Assembly (NCBI GenBank): GCA_004028745.1
Contig: RAZP01000055.1
Coordinates: 1-64,000, forward strand
DNA: 64,000 nt
Direction of reading: 5' to 3'
Source: Prosthecochloris sp.
GTDB lineage: Bacteria; Bacteroidota; Chlorobiia; Chlorobiales; Chlorobiaceae
Position 1 is the stretch's first letter. The number at the start of each line of letters is the position of its first letter. Below the pieces are notes generated by a model that saw nothing but the letters and a program-made list of their open reading frames with translations, did no database searches and was not told where the DNA came from. Below are positions 1 through 8,771 of the stretch, piece by piece. The translations under genes were made by a program, and so were the position numbers.

Positions 1-491
1 GGAACTGTCGGCAAAAGAATATCAAGCAAACGTTCTTCGGCAAGAGCTGCGGCTTTTTCCTTGACTTCTTCGGATTTTTCACTCCTTACCATGCTGACCG
101 CTTGATCAGTCAGATCCCGTATCATTGATTCGACATCTCGCCCCACATAACCAACTTCAGTAAATTTCGATGCTTCAACTTTGACAAAAGGAGCTTTTGC
201 CAACCTTGCAAGCCTGCGGGCCACCTCGGTTTTACCGACACCTGTAGGGCCGATCATAATAATGTTATTGGGCATTATTTCGTCTCGAAGGTCATCACTT
301 ACATTCTGCCGCCGTAAGCGGTTTCTGAGCGCAATAGCCACTGCTTTTTTGGCATCCTGCTGACCGATGATGTACTTGTCCAGGCGGGAGACAATCTGGC
401 TCGGTGTTAGAAACTCGTCACTGATAGAAAGTTTGTTCACAGTTTTGTTTTCATGTATTTCAAGAACTGTTGACTGGTTCTGATCTGTCAT
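1..491 (-). CDS. hslU: HslU protease ATPase subunit (N-terminal part)
   Basis: This is the first 163 residues of the AAA+ unfoldase of the HslVU (ClpYQ) protease; the gene runs off the left edge. The ATG at 491-489 gives a start of the MTDQNQ type. It is followed by the HslU opening ([23 protein letters not shown] cut here to [17 protein letters not shown]), a Walker A site GPTGVGKTE and the segment [19 protein letters not shown], which forms the pore-loop region with GYVG. HslU unfolds ATP-dependently and feeds substrates to HslV. It lies 65 bases downstream of hslV on the same strand, the usual hslVU order, so the two are very likely co-transcribed. Only the truncation by the window edge is abnormal. 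Confidence 0.96.
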   Translation of the reverse strand, partial: MTDQNQSTVLEIHENKTVNKLSISDEFLTPSQIVSRLDKYIIGQQDAKKAVAIALRNRLRRQNVSDDLRDEIMPNNIIMIGPTGVGKTEVARRLARLAKAPFVKVEASKFTEVGYVGRDVESMIRDLTDQAVSMVRSEKSEEVKEKAAALAEERLLDILLPTV

Positions 492-556
492 ATTGGATGG
501 CAATAACTACGTTAAAAGAATAAGTTTGCTGCGCAACGTGCAATGCTCAACTTAGG

Positions 557-1105
557 TTACACTTCTTCAAGTACTATATTATCATTGGTATAAATACAAA
601 TATCGGCAGCAATCTTGAGGCTTTCCCTGACAATTTCAGCCGCCTCGAGGTTGGTATGTTTCAGTAGTGAACGAGCTGACGCAAGGGCGTACATACTCCC
701 GCTGCCGATTGCGACAATACCGTCCTCGGGCTCGATAACATCTCCCGTGCCCGATATGATAAGTGCTTTTTCCGAACTCACAACGGCCAGCATAGCTTCC
801 AGGCGCCTAAGATATTTGTCAGTACGCCAATCCCTTGCCAGTTCAACCGCAGCTCTCTCAAGCAGCCCGCCGTATGATTGCAATTTTTCTTCAAAACGAT
901 CGAGGAGCGTTACCGCATCTGCCGTTGCTCCCGCAAATCCCGTAATCAGATTGGCATCGTGCAATCTGCGAATCTTTCTTGTACTTTGTTTGAGAACCGT
1001 ATTACCAAGCGTCATCTGTCCGTCGCTTCCAAGTGCAGCCTTTCCGTTTCTCACTACACCAAGCACGGTTGTTGCTCTCAGTTCCTGCTTTTCGTACCTC
1101 TCCAT
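557..1105 (-). CDS. hslV: HslV peptidase subunit of HslVU protease
   Basis: This is the proteolytic subunit of the cytoplasmic HslVU protease, an N-terminal-threonine hydrolase of 182 residues. The family core is clear: TTVLGV at residues 12-17, [14 protein letters not shown], the GFAGATADA segment and the C-terminal IYTNDN stretch. In most HslV proteins the catalytic threonine directly follows the initiator methionine; here 11 residues precede it, so maturation must remove a short propeptide if Thr12 is the nucleophile. No closer in-frame start codon is present. hslU follows 65 bases downstream. A short palindromic repeat (1135-1190) separates this gene from rpoN upstream. Confidence 0.96.
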   Translation of the reverse strand: MERYEKQELRATTVLGVVRNGKAALGSDGQMTLGNTVLKQSTRKIRRLHDANLITGFAGATADAVTLLDRFEEKLQSYGGLLERAAVELARDWRTDKYLRRLEAMLAVVSSEKALIISGTGDVIEPEDGIVAIGSGSMYALASARSLLKHTNLEAAEIVRESLKIAADICIYTNDNIVLEEV

Positions 1106-1134
1106 TACATCCCCTGTTCCAGACTTATTCTCAA

Positions 1135-1190
1135 GGTCACCTCGATTTATTTATTCCGCGCTTCAATTGCGACAATAAATAGAGGTACCC
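1135..1190. repeat. Short core-less copy of the GGGCACCTCT repeat
   Basis: A palindromic element of about 56 bases between rpoN and hslV. It has the two arms of the window-wide repeat (CACCTCGATTTATTTATTCC and GACAATAAATAGAGGTACCC) but lacks the central core. The arms can fold back on each other. It lies inside what is probably one transcription unit, so it may act at RNA level. Confidence 0.75.
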
Positions 1191-1246
1191 TCAAATTGAC
1201 AGTTTTTTCTTCTCACTTATTATGAGCTATCGTTTAACTCAGGTTA

Positions 1247-2698
1247 TTAAAATATTTTTTTTCTTAATCTTGCTACTGGAATTTGCATTTGTTCGCGGTA
1301 TTTTGCAACCGTTCGCCGTGCAATCTTTATACCTTTTTCCTCCAGCATTTTGGCAAGTTTGTCATCGTTAAGAGGCTTGGCGGAATCTTCATCATCAATC
1401 AGCTCCCGTATATACTGCTTGATGATCTTTGTTGAAAGCTCTTCTCCCTCTTCAGTTGAAAGACTTCCGCTAAAAAAGTACTTAAGTTCGAAAGTACCAA
1501 ACCTCGTCTGCACATATTTACCATTCACCGCCCTGCTGATCGTTGAAAGATCAAAACCGGTTTTTTCAGCAACATCTTTCATAACGAGCGGCACAAGTTT
1601 TTCAGGGCCCGAGACAAAAAAGTCATACTGAAATTTCATCAAAGCTTCTATGACTTTTATGAGGGTATTTCTGCGCATGGCAATAGCACTGGCAAACTCC
1701 TTGGCCCGGTTCAGCTTTTGCCGCATGTATTTCCGGTCTTCCGGGGGAACACTTTTGCTTTTCAAAACATCCTGATACTCCCCGGAAACATGAATCGACA
1801 TGTTGCTTCGGTCGTTCAGGGTAGCTGTAAGACGTCCATTTTCGTAAGTAACGATAAAATCAGGCATGATGTACTCGTCAGCACCGACACCGGGCACAAA
1901 GGGATGAGGATCAAGCGTGGAAATAATCGCAATAGCGGATTCAAACTGGTCAGGGCGGATCTGCATCCGCTTGAGTATACGCTCATAGCGGTTGTTGAGA
2001 AAATCGTCGTAATGATTTGTGAGAATCCTTGAAGCAAGCTGAAAAGGTGCCGTTTTGTCATTGCCGGCCTTGGCCTCAAGCTGGACAAGCAATCTTTCCT
2101 GCAGGTCACGGACGGCTATGCCTGGAGGATCAAGATAGAGGATTTTTTTCAGGATAGCCTTTACCTCCCTTTCAGTGACTTCGACACCGTTTCGTTCAAG
2201 CCCTTCAACAACTACCGAGAGGTCATCCTGCAAATAACCGTCATCATTCAGGTTACCCAGAATTTCAGATGCCACCGAAAGTTCTTTTGCACCCACGCCT
2301 TCTTGAAGGGAAAGATCTTTGAGCAGTTTTTCCTCACATGAATCATGCTGCACGGCCTGTATGAAACTTTCTTTTGGACGATTATCGATGGTAAACTGCA
2401 TCACCCCTTCGGAATCATCCTTTTTCATTGTATCAGTCTCGCTTGCTCTGTTTGCATCACCCTCGAAACGATCCACCGAATCAAACATATCATCTTTTTG
2501 ACCGTCATCGCTCTTCTCGTCTGAATCGTCAACCGACTCATTCTTTTCTTCTTCAAGCTCGAGCATGGGATTTTCTTGCAGTTCATCGTAAATCCGCTGT
2601 TCAAGATGCAGCAACGGAAGCTGGAGCAACTGGCTTGTAATAATCTGCTGAGAGGACAGCTGAGCTCGCTGACTCTGCCGAAGCTTAATGTCTGGCAT
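1247..2698 (-). CDS. rpoN: RNA polymerase sigma-54 factor
   Basis: Sigma-54 directs RNA polymerase to -24/-12 promoters and needs an AAA+ activator to open them. All three regions are visible in the 483 residues: a glutamine- and leucine-rich region I (residues 6-50, with QIITSQLLQLPLLHLEQRI), an acidic region II (about 50-100), and a core and DNA-binding part ending in the RpoN box ARRTVAKYRE near residue 460. The length is normal. The start codon overlaps the end of the upstream DUF3109 gene by 14 bases, so the two are translationally coupled. No sigma-54 activator is in the window, and no convincing -24/-12 site was found near its genes. Confidence 0.97.
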   Translation of the reverse strand: MPDIKLRQSQRAQLSSQQIITSQLLQLPLLHLEQRIYDELQENPMLELEEEKNESVDDSDEKSDDGQKDDMFDSVDRFEGDANRASETDTMKKDDSEGVMQFTIDNRPKESFIQAVQHDSCEEKLLKDLSLQEGVGAKELSVASEILGNLNDDGYLQDDLSVVVEGLERNGVEVTEREVKAILKKILYLDPPGIAVRDLQERLLVQLEAKAGNDKTAPFQLASRILTNHYDDFLNNRYERILKRMQIRPDQFESAIAIISTLDPHPFVPGVGADEYIMPDFIVTYENGRLTATLNDRSNMSIHVSGEYQDVLKSKSVPPEDRKYMRQKLNRAKEFASAIAMRRNTLIKVIEALMKFQYDFFVSGPEKLVPLVMKDVAEKTGFDLSTISRAVNGKYVQTRFGTFELKYFFSGSLSTEEGEELSTKIIKQYIRELIDDEDSAKPLNDDKLAKMLEEKGIKIARRTVAKYREQMQIPVARLRKKIF

Positions 2699-3263
2699 AG
2701 TTTATGGGAGAATTCGCTAACAAATCTTTTAAGCTGCTGTACCAAGGTAAACCGTAACGCTCGATCAATGGCTCACCAACGTAATCAACAAGAGGCGTCT
2801 TTTTTTCGATCCCTTCTTTTCTCGTTTGTCGACACATCGCATGCCGCTCAAATACAAGATAATCCAAACCAAACTTTTTTTTAATCCTGATCGGAAACAA
2901 CCTGCATGACAAAGGTTTATTCACCGCTGTTTCACCGTCCAACAGCCCGGCCTCGATAGCACAGAGGATTATGCCACAATCCTGGAAAGCAAAAACGCAT
3001 TCCCTTCCTTCTATGGTCCTTGTGTAGATGTCCCCCTGGTAGATCTCAAAGCAGCCGTTGCGTGTGATGTACCGGATATTTTTTTCAGGCAAATATTGCC
3101 TGACCTGATATACCGCCTCACGAAGAGGCTCCGTTTCTTCTTTCAAAACCGGTGCACCAAGCTCGCCTTCCACACAACATGCACCTTTGCAAAGGGCAAG
3201 GTTACAGCGAAACATTGCGCTGGGAACCCCGTCATCTATAAGAACTCCATCAACAGTTATCAT
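2685..3263 (-). CDS. DUF3109 family cysteine-rich protein
   Basis: A 192-residue protein of the DUF3109 (YkgJ-like) type, of unknown function. Its cysteines are arranged as in metal-binding proteins: CNLALCKGACC near residues 19-30, then REC, QDCGIILC, LSCRLFP and HAMCRQ. This pattern suggests a bound metal or Fe-S cluster, but no enzyme activity can be assigned. The gene is first in a probable operon with rpoN, overlapping it by 14 bases, a link I know of no reason for. A folD gene starts 147 bases away in the other direction, so the promoters of both are probably in 3264-3410. Confidence 0.85.
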   Translation of the reverse strand: MITVDGVLIDDGVPSAMFRCNLALCKGACCVEGELGAPVLKEETEPLREAVYQVRQYLPEKNIRYITRNGCFEIYQGDIYTRTIEGRECVFAFQDCGIILCAIEAGLLDGETAVNKPLSCRLFPIRIKKKFGLDYLVFERHAMCRQTRKEGIEKKTPLVDYVGEPLIERYGLPWYSSLKDLLANSPINYARH

Positions 3264-3410
3264 CGAGACCAGGGTTAAACGTTACATTGTGTAATATATG
3301 TACGACATCAAAGCATATGCTGCCGAACGCTGATACGCAACAAGTTTTATTGTATTCTTCTTTATTTTCCCTACATAGTAACAACCCAAACCATCAGAAA
3401 TACAGCAATT

Positions 3411-4307
3411 ATGACAATCATTGACGGGAAACAGGTTTCATCTGACCTTAAACAGGAACTGAAAAAATCCGTTGAAGCTTGCAGGCAGCAGGTAAACGCA
3501 GTCCCGGGACTCACCGTAATCATTGTCGGCGAAGATCCCGCGTCACAGGTTTATGTACGAAACAAGGCTAAAAGCTGCAAGGAGATTGGGATGAACTCCA
3601 CGGTCATCGAATTGCCGGAAGAGACATCGCAGGAAGAACTCCTTGCAAAAATAAAAGCCCTGAACAATGACCCTGAGGTCCATGGAATACTCGTGCAGCA
3701 GCCGCTTCCCGGACATATTGATGAATATGCGGTCACAATGGCTATTTCTCCGTCAAAAGATGTTGACGGATTTCATCCTGAAAATGTCGGGCAGTTGGTG
3801 CTCGGCAATCTTGACAAGTGCTTTGTCAGTTGCACACCCTACGGTATCCTTGAACTTCTTTCGAGATATTCTATCGAAACAAAGGGAAAACATTGCGTGG
3901 TTATCGGTCGAAGCAACATTGTCGGGAAACCAATGGCCAACCTCATGTTTCAAAAACTCAAGGAAACAAACTCCACAGTCACAGTCTGCCACTCGGCGAC
4001 ACAGAATATGCCTGAACTAACCAGACAGGCGGATATACTCATCGCTGCTATAGGGCGGGCAAACCTTATTACAAGGGACATGGTCAAGCCTGGCGCAGTT
4101 GTTATCGACGTTGGTATGAACCGCGTTGAAGATGCTTCCCGTAAGTCGGGGTACCGGCTTACAGGCGATGTGGATTACGAGCATGTTTCCGAAATCGCTT
4201 CGGCAATCACTCCGGTGCCAGGTGGTGTCGGCCCGATGACCATTGCAATGCTGCTGAAAAACACGCTGCAGTCGTTTATGCGCGCACACTCTATCCAAGC
4301 GTCGTAA
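3411..4307 (+). CDS. folD: Bifunctional methylenetetrahydrofolate dehydrogenase / methenyltetrahydrofolate cyclohydrolase
   Basis: FolD interconverts 5,10-methylene-, 5,10-methenyl- and 10-formyl-tetrahydrofolate in the cytoplasm, supplying one-carbon units for purines and formyl-Met-tRNA. The 298 residues are full length. The signatures are intact: [12 protein letters not shown] with the catalytic lysine, [12 protein letters not shown], the nucleotide-binding [16 protein letters not shown] and the C-terminal [10 protein letters not shown]. It is transcribed divergently from the DUF3109-rpoN unit. A TIR-flanked repeat (4358-4557) begins 50 bases downstream. Confidence 0.98.
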   Translation: MTIIDGKQVSSDLKQELKKSVEACRQQVNAVPGLTVIIVGEDPASQVYVRNKAKSCKEIGMNSTVIELPEETSQEELLAKIKALNNDPEVHGILVQQPLPGHIDEYAVTMAISPSKDVDGFHPENVGQLVLGNLDKCFVSCTPYGILELLSRYSIETKGKHCVVIGRSNIVGKPMANLMFQKLKETNSTVTVCHSATQNMPELTRQADILIAAIGRANLITRDMVKPGAVVIDVGMNRVEDASRKSGYRLTGDVDYEHVSEIASAITPVPGGVGPMTIAMLLKNTLQSFMRAHSIQAS

Positions 4308-4357
4308 GCACCATGGCAAAGCCTGCATGTATAGAAAAAGATAGCACTGAGTTCTAA

Positions 4358-4557
4358 CCTGAATAATTCACCAAAAGAATAAAAAAAGGGAGAGGGTGTG
4401 GGAAAGTGCTACGTGTCAGGTGGGCGAAAAATAGTGTTGAAAATCCACCTTTTGCCTTTTGACCTTTGACCTTTGACCTTTGCCTTTCTTGGTATGGATA
4501 CCGGATCTCCTGTGAAAGCTACAGCCCGGGTTTTCGGACTCTCATGAATTATTCAGG
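4358..4557. repeat. MITE-like element with 13-bp inverted ends (copy 1)
   Basis: This 200-base element begins CCTGAATAATTCA and ends TGAATTATTCAGG, a perfect 13-bp terminal inverted repeat. A second copy lies at 38792-39061 and shares about 18 bases at the left end and about 26 at the right (TTTCGGACTCTCATGAATTA), while the interiors differ. No reading frame is present inside. It occupies most of the 383-base gap between folD and the next gene. Confidence 0.8.
4449..4488. repeat. TTTGACC heptamer microsatellite
   Basis: Short tandem array of a heptamer (CTTTGAC repeated about three times, with TTTGCC variants on each side), inside the TIR element 4358-4557. A similar degenerate tract lies at 31408-31444. 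It may vary in length between strains. Confidence 0.7.
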
Positions 4558-4690
4558 CTAAATGATAAATGTTGAGGTAGGTAAGGGAAAATTCTGAACA
4601 TGATTGGGTTTGGCTTCAGCCTGAAAAGCCTTACATTTCATCAGGCACAACACAACAGCGAACCGTTAACAACTTCATGTAGATAATATC

Positions 4691-5032
4691 ATGGCTTACC
4701 TACTGCTTGTATGGCTTATAAACGCTTTTGCTGTTTACGCCACAGCAAGTCTTCTCGGAGGCATTTACGTAAAAAGCTTTTGGGCGGCCCTTATTGTGGC
4801 CTTGGTGCTCGGTTTGATCAATGCCGTTGTAAAACCGGTACTGGTCTTTTTTTCCATTCCTTTCATAATAGTTACTTTGGGGCTTTTTCTTCTGATTATC
4901 AACGCCCTCATGCTGATGCTTGCTGCTGCATTGGTAGACGGATTTTCGGTTGCCAGTTTTTGGTGGGCGGTTCTCGGATCATTAGTAATCAGTCTTGTCT
5001 CCTGGATGCTAAGCTCGATCTTCAACATATAG
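4691..5032 (+). CDS. Small membrane protein, PF04020 (four-TM 'phage holin IV'-like) family
   Basis: A 113-residue, almost wholly hydrophobic protein with four membrane helices, of the widespread PF04020 family. The family signature GLINAVVKPVLVFFSIP follows helix 2, and LINALMLMLAA marks helix 3. The family name refers to a mycobacteriophage holin, but most members are chromosomal proteins of unknown role and there is no phage context here. It lies 33 bases upstream of bchC and may share its transcript. Function unknown. Confidence 0.85.
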   Translation: MAYLLLVWLINAFAVYATASLLGGIYVKSFWAALIVALVLGLINAVVKPVLVFFSIPFIIVTLGLFLLIINALMLMLAAALVDGFSVASFWWAVLGSLVISLVSWMLSSIFNI

Positions 5033-5065
5033 GATACCGTATAACTTCTGGGCACTCAGTTCATT

Positions 5066-6022
5066 ATGCAAGGTCAGGCACAGGCAATATTTCTCCCAAA
5101 GGCAAATAAACTCAGACTCGGCGATATCTCATACAACGCCGACAGGCCGGAGGATATACTGGTTAAAACAATTGCTACAACCATCACGCCGGGACTCGAC
5201 CGCTTGTTGTTAACCAATAAACCTGTTTCCCATAAAGTATTGAACTACCCGATTATGCTTGGAAGCGAGATGATCGGCCAGGTTCTGGAAACAGGCCCGG
5301 GAGTTACCTCTGTGAAAACGGGGGATTTCGTGTATACCTTCAAAGGCAACCGATGGACAGGGATCGAACCATACTACGGCTGTCATTCCGAAATAGTCCC
5401 TACGTCTCAGGAAAACGTTCTTCCTCTTGAACGCCAGCCAATACATAGAGATCTCTTGACAGGCCTCCTGGCATACGTCATTTCAGCTATCGACAAAGCT
5501 CGTCCAGACAAATCGAGCCGGGTCCTTATACTTGGACTTGGTTCAGTTGGTTTGATGGCTGCCGAATATCTTCGTTTCAAAGGAGTCAGATCAATTGACG
5601 CTCTTGAAAATTTCGGCATACGCGGTCAGCTCTCCTGTGCCAAAAATATCGCGATGCAAATAAACGATTTCACAAGCGATTTCGATAACACTTACGACCT
5701 TGTGATTGAAGCCACGGGACGCATCTTGCTGATTGAAAAGGCAATTCGCCTTCTCAAGCCGAAAGGAGCTATCCTTCTCATGGGGAACTACGAAGTGCTT
5801 GCTTATGATTACAGGCTCATCCAGCACAAAGAACCTGTGCTCATCTGCTCCAACATCACAAGTTATGAACACCTCTTTTCCTCCCGGCAGCTGCTTGAAA
5901 GCGAAACCATCGACAGTGAAAAATTTTTTACCAATGTATTCGCACTCAACCAGTTCGAGCTTGCCTACAGGGTCGCCCTGGATAGCAAGGAGGCGATAAA
6001 AACTGTTATCAGCTGGATTTAG
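5066..6022 (+). CDS. bchC: 3-hydroxyethyl bacteriochlorophyllide a dehydrogenase BchC
   Basis: BchC oxidises the C3 hydroxyethyl group to acetyl in the late pathway to bacteriochlorophyll a. The 318 residues form a zinc-alcohol-dehydrogenase-like fold (MDR superfamily): a GroES-like N-terminal half with PIMLGSEMIGQVLETGPGV, then a Rossmann motif VLILGLGSVGLMAAEYL starting at residue 153, and IEATGR and GAILLMGNYE further on. The classical zinc ligands are not obvious, as usual for this family. The call fits the BchC family by length and overall pattern and identifies the organism as a chlorophototroph. The stop codon TAG is the first part of a palindromic repeat (TAGGGCACCTCT). Confidence 0.9.
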   Translation: MQGQAQAIFLPKANKLRLGDISYNADRPEDILVKTIATTITPGLDRLLLTNKPVSHKVLNYPIMLGSEMIGQVLETGPGVTSVKTGDFVYTFKGNRWTGIEPYYGCHSEIVPTSQENVLPLERQPIHRDLLTGLLAYVISAIDKARPDKSSRVLILGLGSVGLMAAEYLRFKGVRSIDALENFGIRGQLSCAKNIAMQINDFTSDFDNTYDLVIEATGRILLIEKAIRLLKPKGAILLMGNYEVLAYDYRLIQHKEPVLICSNITSYEHLFSSRQLLESETIDSEKFFTNVFALNQFELAYRVALDSKEAIKTVISWI

Positions 6023-6120
6023 GGCACCTCTATGTATTGTCATGAGTCCCTATTATCGGGATGCAAGGCGAACGGAGCTCCCGGCAGGTCGGGATCAACG
6101 ATGCAATTGAAGCGCGGAAT
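6022..6120. repeat. GGGCACCTCT repeat, TCCCGAC core type, right end lost
   Basis: Begins at the stop codon of bchC with AGGGCACCTCTATGTATTG, continues through GTCATGAGTCCC, CAAGGCGAACGGAG and the GGCAGGTCGGGAT core, and reaches CAATTGAAGCGCGGAATT. The right inverted end (AATAGAGGTGCCC) is missing. It fills most of the space before the ABC ATPase at 6178. Confidence 0.8.
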
Positions 6121-6177
6121 TGAGCGATTGTTCAAGCATGTATTTTTCCTAAAAAGCTTATACTCATACAACACAAG

Positions 6178-7737
6178 TTGAAACGCTCAGCTGAGGAAAC
6201 GAATATCCTGAGCTTATCCGGGGTGTCCAAACAATTCGGTGAACTCTGGGCTAACAAGGACATTTCTCTCGAAATAAGTTCCGGCTCGATTCACGCGATT
6301 GTCGGGGAAAACGGCGCGGGAAAAAGCACGCTCACCAAGATGATCTATGGGCTCCTCACGCCGACTTCGGGGTCTATTTCCGTCAGGGGCCAATCCGTCC
6401 GTTTCACCTCTCCAAGGCAGGCTATCACTGCCGGAATCGGTATGGTTCACCAGCATTTCATGTTGATCCCTGACCTTACGGCTACGGAAAACATCGTACT
6501 TGGTGACGAAGGCAGTACTCTTTTCGCACCTCTGAAAAAAAAAGAGGCTGCCCGGAGAATTCAATCAATTGCCGAAAACCATGGATTGGTGATCGATCCG
6601 GGTGCCCTCATTTCTGAACTTTCGGTAGGAGAAGAACAGCGAGTTGAAATTCTGAAGCTTCTCTATCGCGAAGCGGAGATACTGATTCTCGATGAACCCA
6701 CCGCCGTTCTCACTCCCTCTGAAACCGAACAGCTTTTCACAACGTTAAAATCCCTTCGAAAAGAGGGAAAAACCGTTATCCTCATCACACACAAGCTGGA
6801 TGAAGTCCTGAGCGTTTCCGACATGGTAAGCGTTATGCGCAGAGGCCGTATTGTCGCAACGGAACCAACCGGGTCAGTCACCAAAAGCGATCTTGCTCAT
6901 CTGATGGTCGGAAGAAACGTTCTGCTCAGGGTTGAGAATCCTCCTGAAGAGCCCGGTGAAGTGGTACTGAAGGTATCGCATGCGGGTTTCATGGACGTGA
7001 AAGGACGCCAGAGGCTCAACAACCTTTCGTTCGAAGTCAAGGCTGGCGAAATTTACGGCATAGCCGGAGTCGAGGGCAACGGACAGAATGAGCTGCTCAC
7101 CTTGCTTTGGGGCATGGCAGAACCGGGATGCATGATAAGTGGATCGGTCACGGTAAACAATATTCCTCTCGGTGACAGAAACTCCGCGGAAGTCGCATCT
7201 ATAGGGGTGTCGCTTGTTCCTGAAGACCGTCTGAAACATGCCGTAATCTCTGATTTCCCGGTCGATAACAACTTGATTTTCGGACGTCACAGAGAAAAAA
7301 AATTTCATCGATTTGCGGGGTTCAATGCAAAAGCTGTTATGGATTACACGAATACCATGGTCGATCAATACGATATACGATATGACATGCAGAGTAATCC
7401 ACCCCTGTCCAATCTGTCAGGCGGCAACCAGCAAAAGATAGTTCTGGCAAGGGAAATCGACCGTCCGGGGCTGAAGCTTCTCATACTCGCCCAGCCTACG
7501 CGAGGGGTAGATATAGGCGCAATCGAAATGATCCATAAAAAGATCATCGAGGCCAGAGACAAAGGTGTCGCCATACTTCTCATCTCGGCCGAGCTTGATG
7601 AAATCATATCGTTGTCGTCCAGAATCGGCTGCATGTACAAAGGTTCCATCCGGCATGAATTTTCCATGGAAGAAGTCCGTAAAGGAAGATCCTGTGCACA
7701 GGATTTCGAGAAAGAAGTCGGCATGTTTATTACCTGA
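6178..7737 (+). CDS. ATP-binding protein of a BMP-type nucleoside/sugar ABC importer
   Basis: A double ATPase (519 residues) of the type that drives basic-membrane-protein importers for nucleosides or simple sugars (NupO/YufO family). The first domain has Walker A GENGAGKST at residues 43-51, signature LSVGEEQRVEIL and Walker B ILILDEPTAVLTP. The second has the degenerate GVEGNGQNEL, the signature LSGGNQQKIVLAREI and LLILAQPTRGVDIG. The start used is TTG at 6178; no ATG fits better. The permease gene begins 11 bases after the stop. Substrate cannot be read from the sequence; nucleosides are typical of the closest families. Confidence 0.9.
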   Translation: MKRSAEETNILSLSGVSKQFGELWANKDISLEISSGSIHAIVGENGAGKSTLTKMIYGLLTPTSGSISVRGQSVRFTSPRQAITAGIGMVHQHFMLIPDLTATENIVLGDEGSTLFAPLKKKEAARRIQSIAENHGLVIDPGALISELSVGEEQRVEILKLLYREAEILILDEPTAVLTPSETEQLFTTLKSLRKEGKTVILITHKLDEVLSVSDMVSVMRRGRIVATEPTGSVTKSDLAHLMVGRNVLLRVENPPEEPGEVVLKVSHAGFMDVKGRQRLNNLSFEVKAGEIYGIAGVEGNGQNELLTLLWGMAEPGCMISGSVTVNNIPLGDRNSAEVASIGVSLVPEDRLKHAVISDFPVDNNLIFGRHREKKFHRFAGFNAKAVMDYTNTMVDQYDIRYDMQSNPPLSNLSGGNQQKIVLAREIDRPGLKLLILAQPTRGVDIGAIEMIHKKIIEARDKGVAILLISAELDEIISLSSRIGCMYKGSIRHEFSMEEVRKGRSCAQDFEKEVGMFIT

Positions 7738-7748
7738 AATTCCCGCTC

Positions 7749-8771
7749 ATGCAAAACAGATTTTTCAAGCTTGCCGCTCCCCTTTTTGCCGTGGTCGCCG
7801 CACTTCTCGTTAGTGCATTGTTTATCATGACAGCCGGTCGTGATCCGTGGCTGATCTATCAGAAAATGTTTTCCATGACCTTTGGATCGGATTATGGAAC
7901 CGGGCAGATTGTGTTTAGAACAACCTCACTTATACTTACCGGTCTTGCCGTCGCAATACCTTTCAAAGTAAAGCTTTTTAACATTGGAGGTGAAGGCCAG
8001 GTTCTTGCCGGTGCCTTTGCTGCTGCTGCCGTAGGGATTCTGCTTCCTCCCCAGACTCCCCCCCTTGCGGCAATAGCTATTTGCTCATTGTCGGCCATGA
8101 TCGCCGGAAGCGCTGTCGCTTTGCTGGCTGGTTGGCTCAAGGTGCGTTTCGGTGTCAACGAGGTGATATCAACAATTATGCTCAACTTCGTTGTTCAGGC
8201 ATTTGCCGGCTACCTTCTGACCTGGCATCTCGCCGTCCCCTCGACCGTGCATACCCCCGAGATCATTGAAACGGCGCAGATCCCAATGTTTGACAGTATC
8301 ATCGGTATATGGCGCAAATCCCCGGCAAACCTCAGCACGCTGTTCGCCCTTGCCGCGTGTCTGGTTACCTGGATCATGGTTTTCAAAACCATTGGAGGCT
8401 ATGAGATGAGAGCAGCGGGCCTTCAGCCGGAGGCAGCAAGATATGGAGGCATTAACGCAAATGCCCATATCCTGAGAGCGATGGCTGCAGGTGGAGCAAT
8501 GGCGGGCCTGGCATCGACAAATCTCGTCCTCGGTTACAAACATTTCTATGAAGCCGGGCTGACGAGCGGCATCGGGTTTATCGGCATTGCCGTTGCGCTG
8601 CTGGCCTACGCCCATCCTTTGTGGATTATTGCTTCAGCGCTGTTGTTCGGGTTTCTGGAATATGGAGGGCTGACAGTGAATGCCTATGTACCGAAAGATA
8701 TCTTCATGATGGTACAGGCTGTTACAATCCTGATGGTACTTGTTCTGACAAAAACAATGCGGCGGGCTTAG
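7749..8771 (+). CDS. Permease of a BMP-type nucleoside/sugar ABC importer
   Basis: An inner-membrane permease of 340 residues with about nine hydrophobic segments (BPD_transp_2 fold). The family-typical KLFNIGGEGQVLAGA lies near residue 75 and VNEVISTIMLNFV near 135. It pairs with the ATPase 11 bases upstream. These importers normally encode two different permeases and a BMP lipoprotein next to each other. Here the gene ends in a convergent 4-base overlap with the ClC gene, so the partner permease and binding protein must be elsewhere or lost. Confidence 0.9.
   Translation: MQNRFFKLAAPLFAVVAALLVSALFIMTAGRDPWLIYQKMFSMTFGSDYGTGQIVFRTTSLILTGLAVAIPFKVKLFNIGGEGQVLAGAFAAAAVGILLPPQTPPLAAIAICSLSAMIAGSAVALLAGWLKVRFGVNEVISTIMLNFVVQAFAGYLLTWHLAVPSTVHTPEIIETAQIPMFDSIIGIWRKSPANLSTLFALAACLVTWIMVFKTIGGYEMRAAGLQPEAARYGGINANAHILRAMAAGGAMAGLASTNLVLGYKHFYEAGLTSGIGFIGIAVALLAYAHPLWIIASALLFGFLEYGGLTVNAYVPKDIFMMVQAVTILMVLVLTKTMRRA

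Noticed and set aside
615..1178. Long plus-strand frame opposite hslV
   Set aside because: Shadow of hslV on the other strand, with serine- and arginine-rich composition and no family pattern.
4449..4488. CRISPR-like array
   Set aside because: Seven-base tandem units without spacers; a microsatellite.
4691..5032. Phage holin, suggesting a prophage
   Set aside because: The PF04020 name is misleading; there are no phage genes nearby and the family is common in chromosomes.
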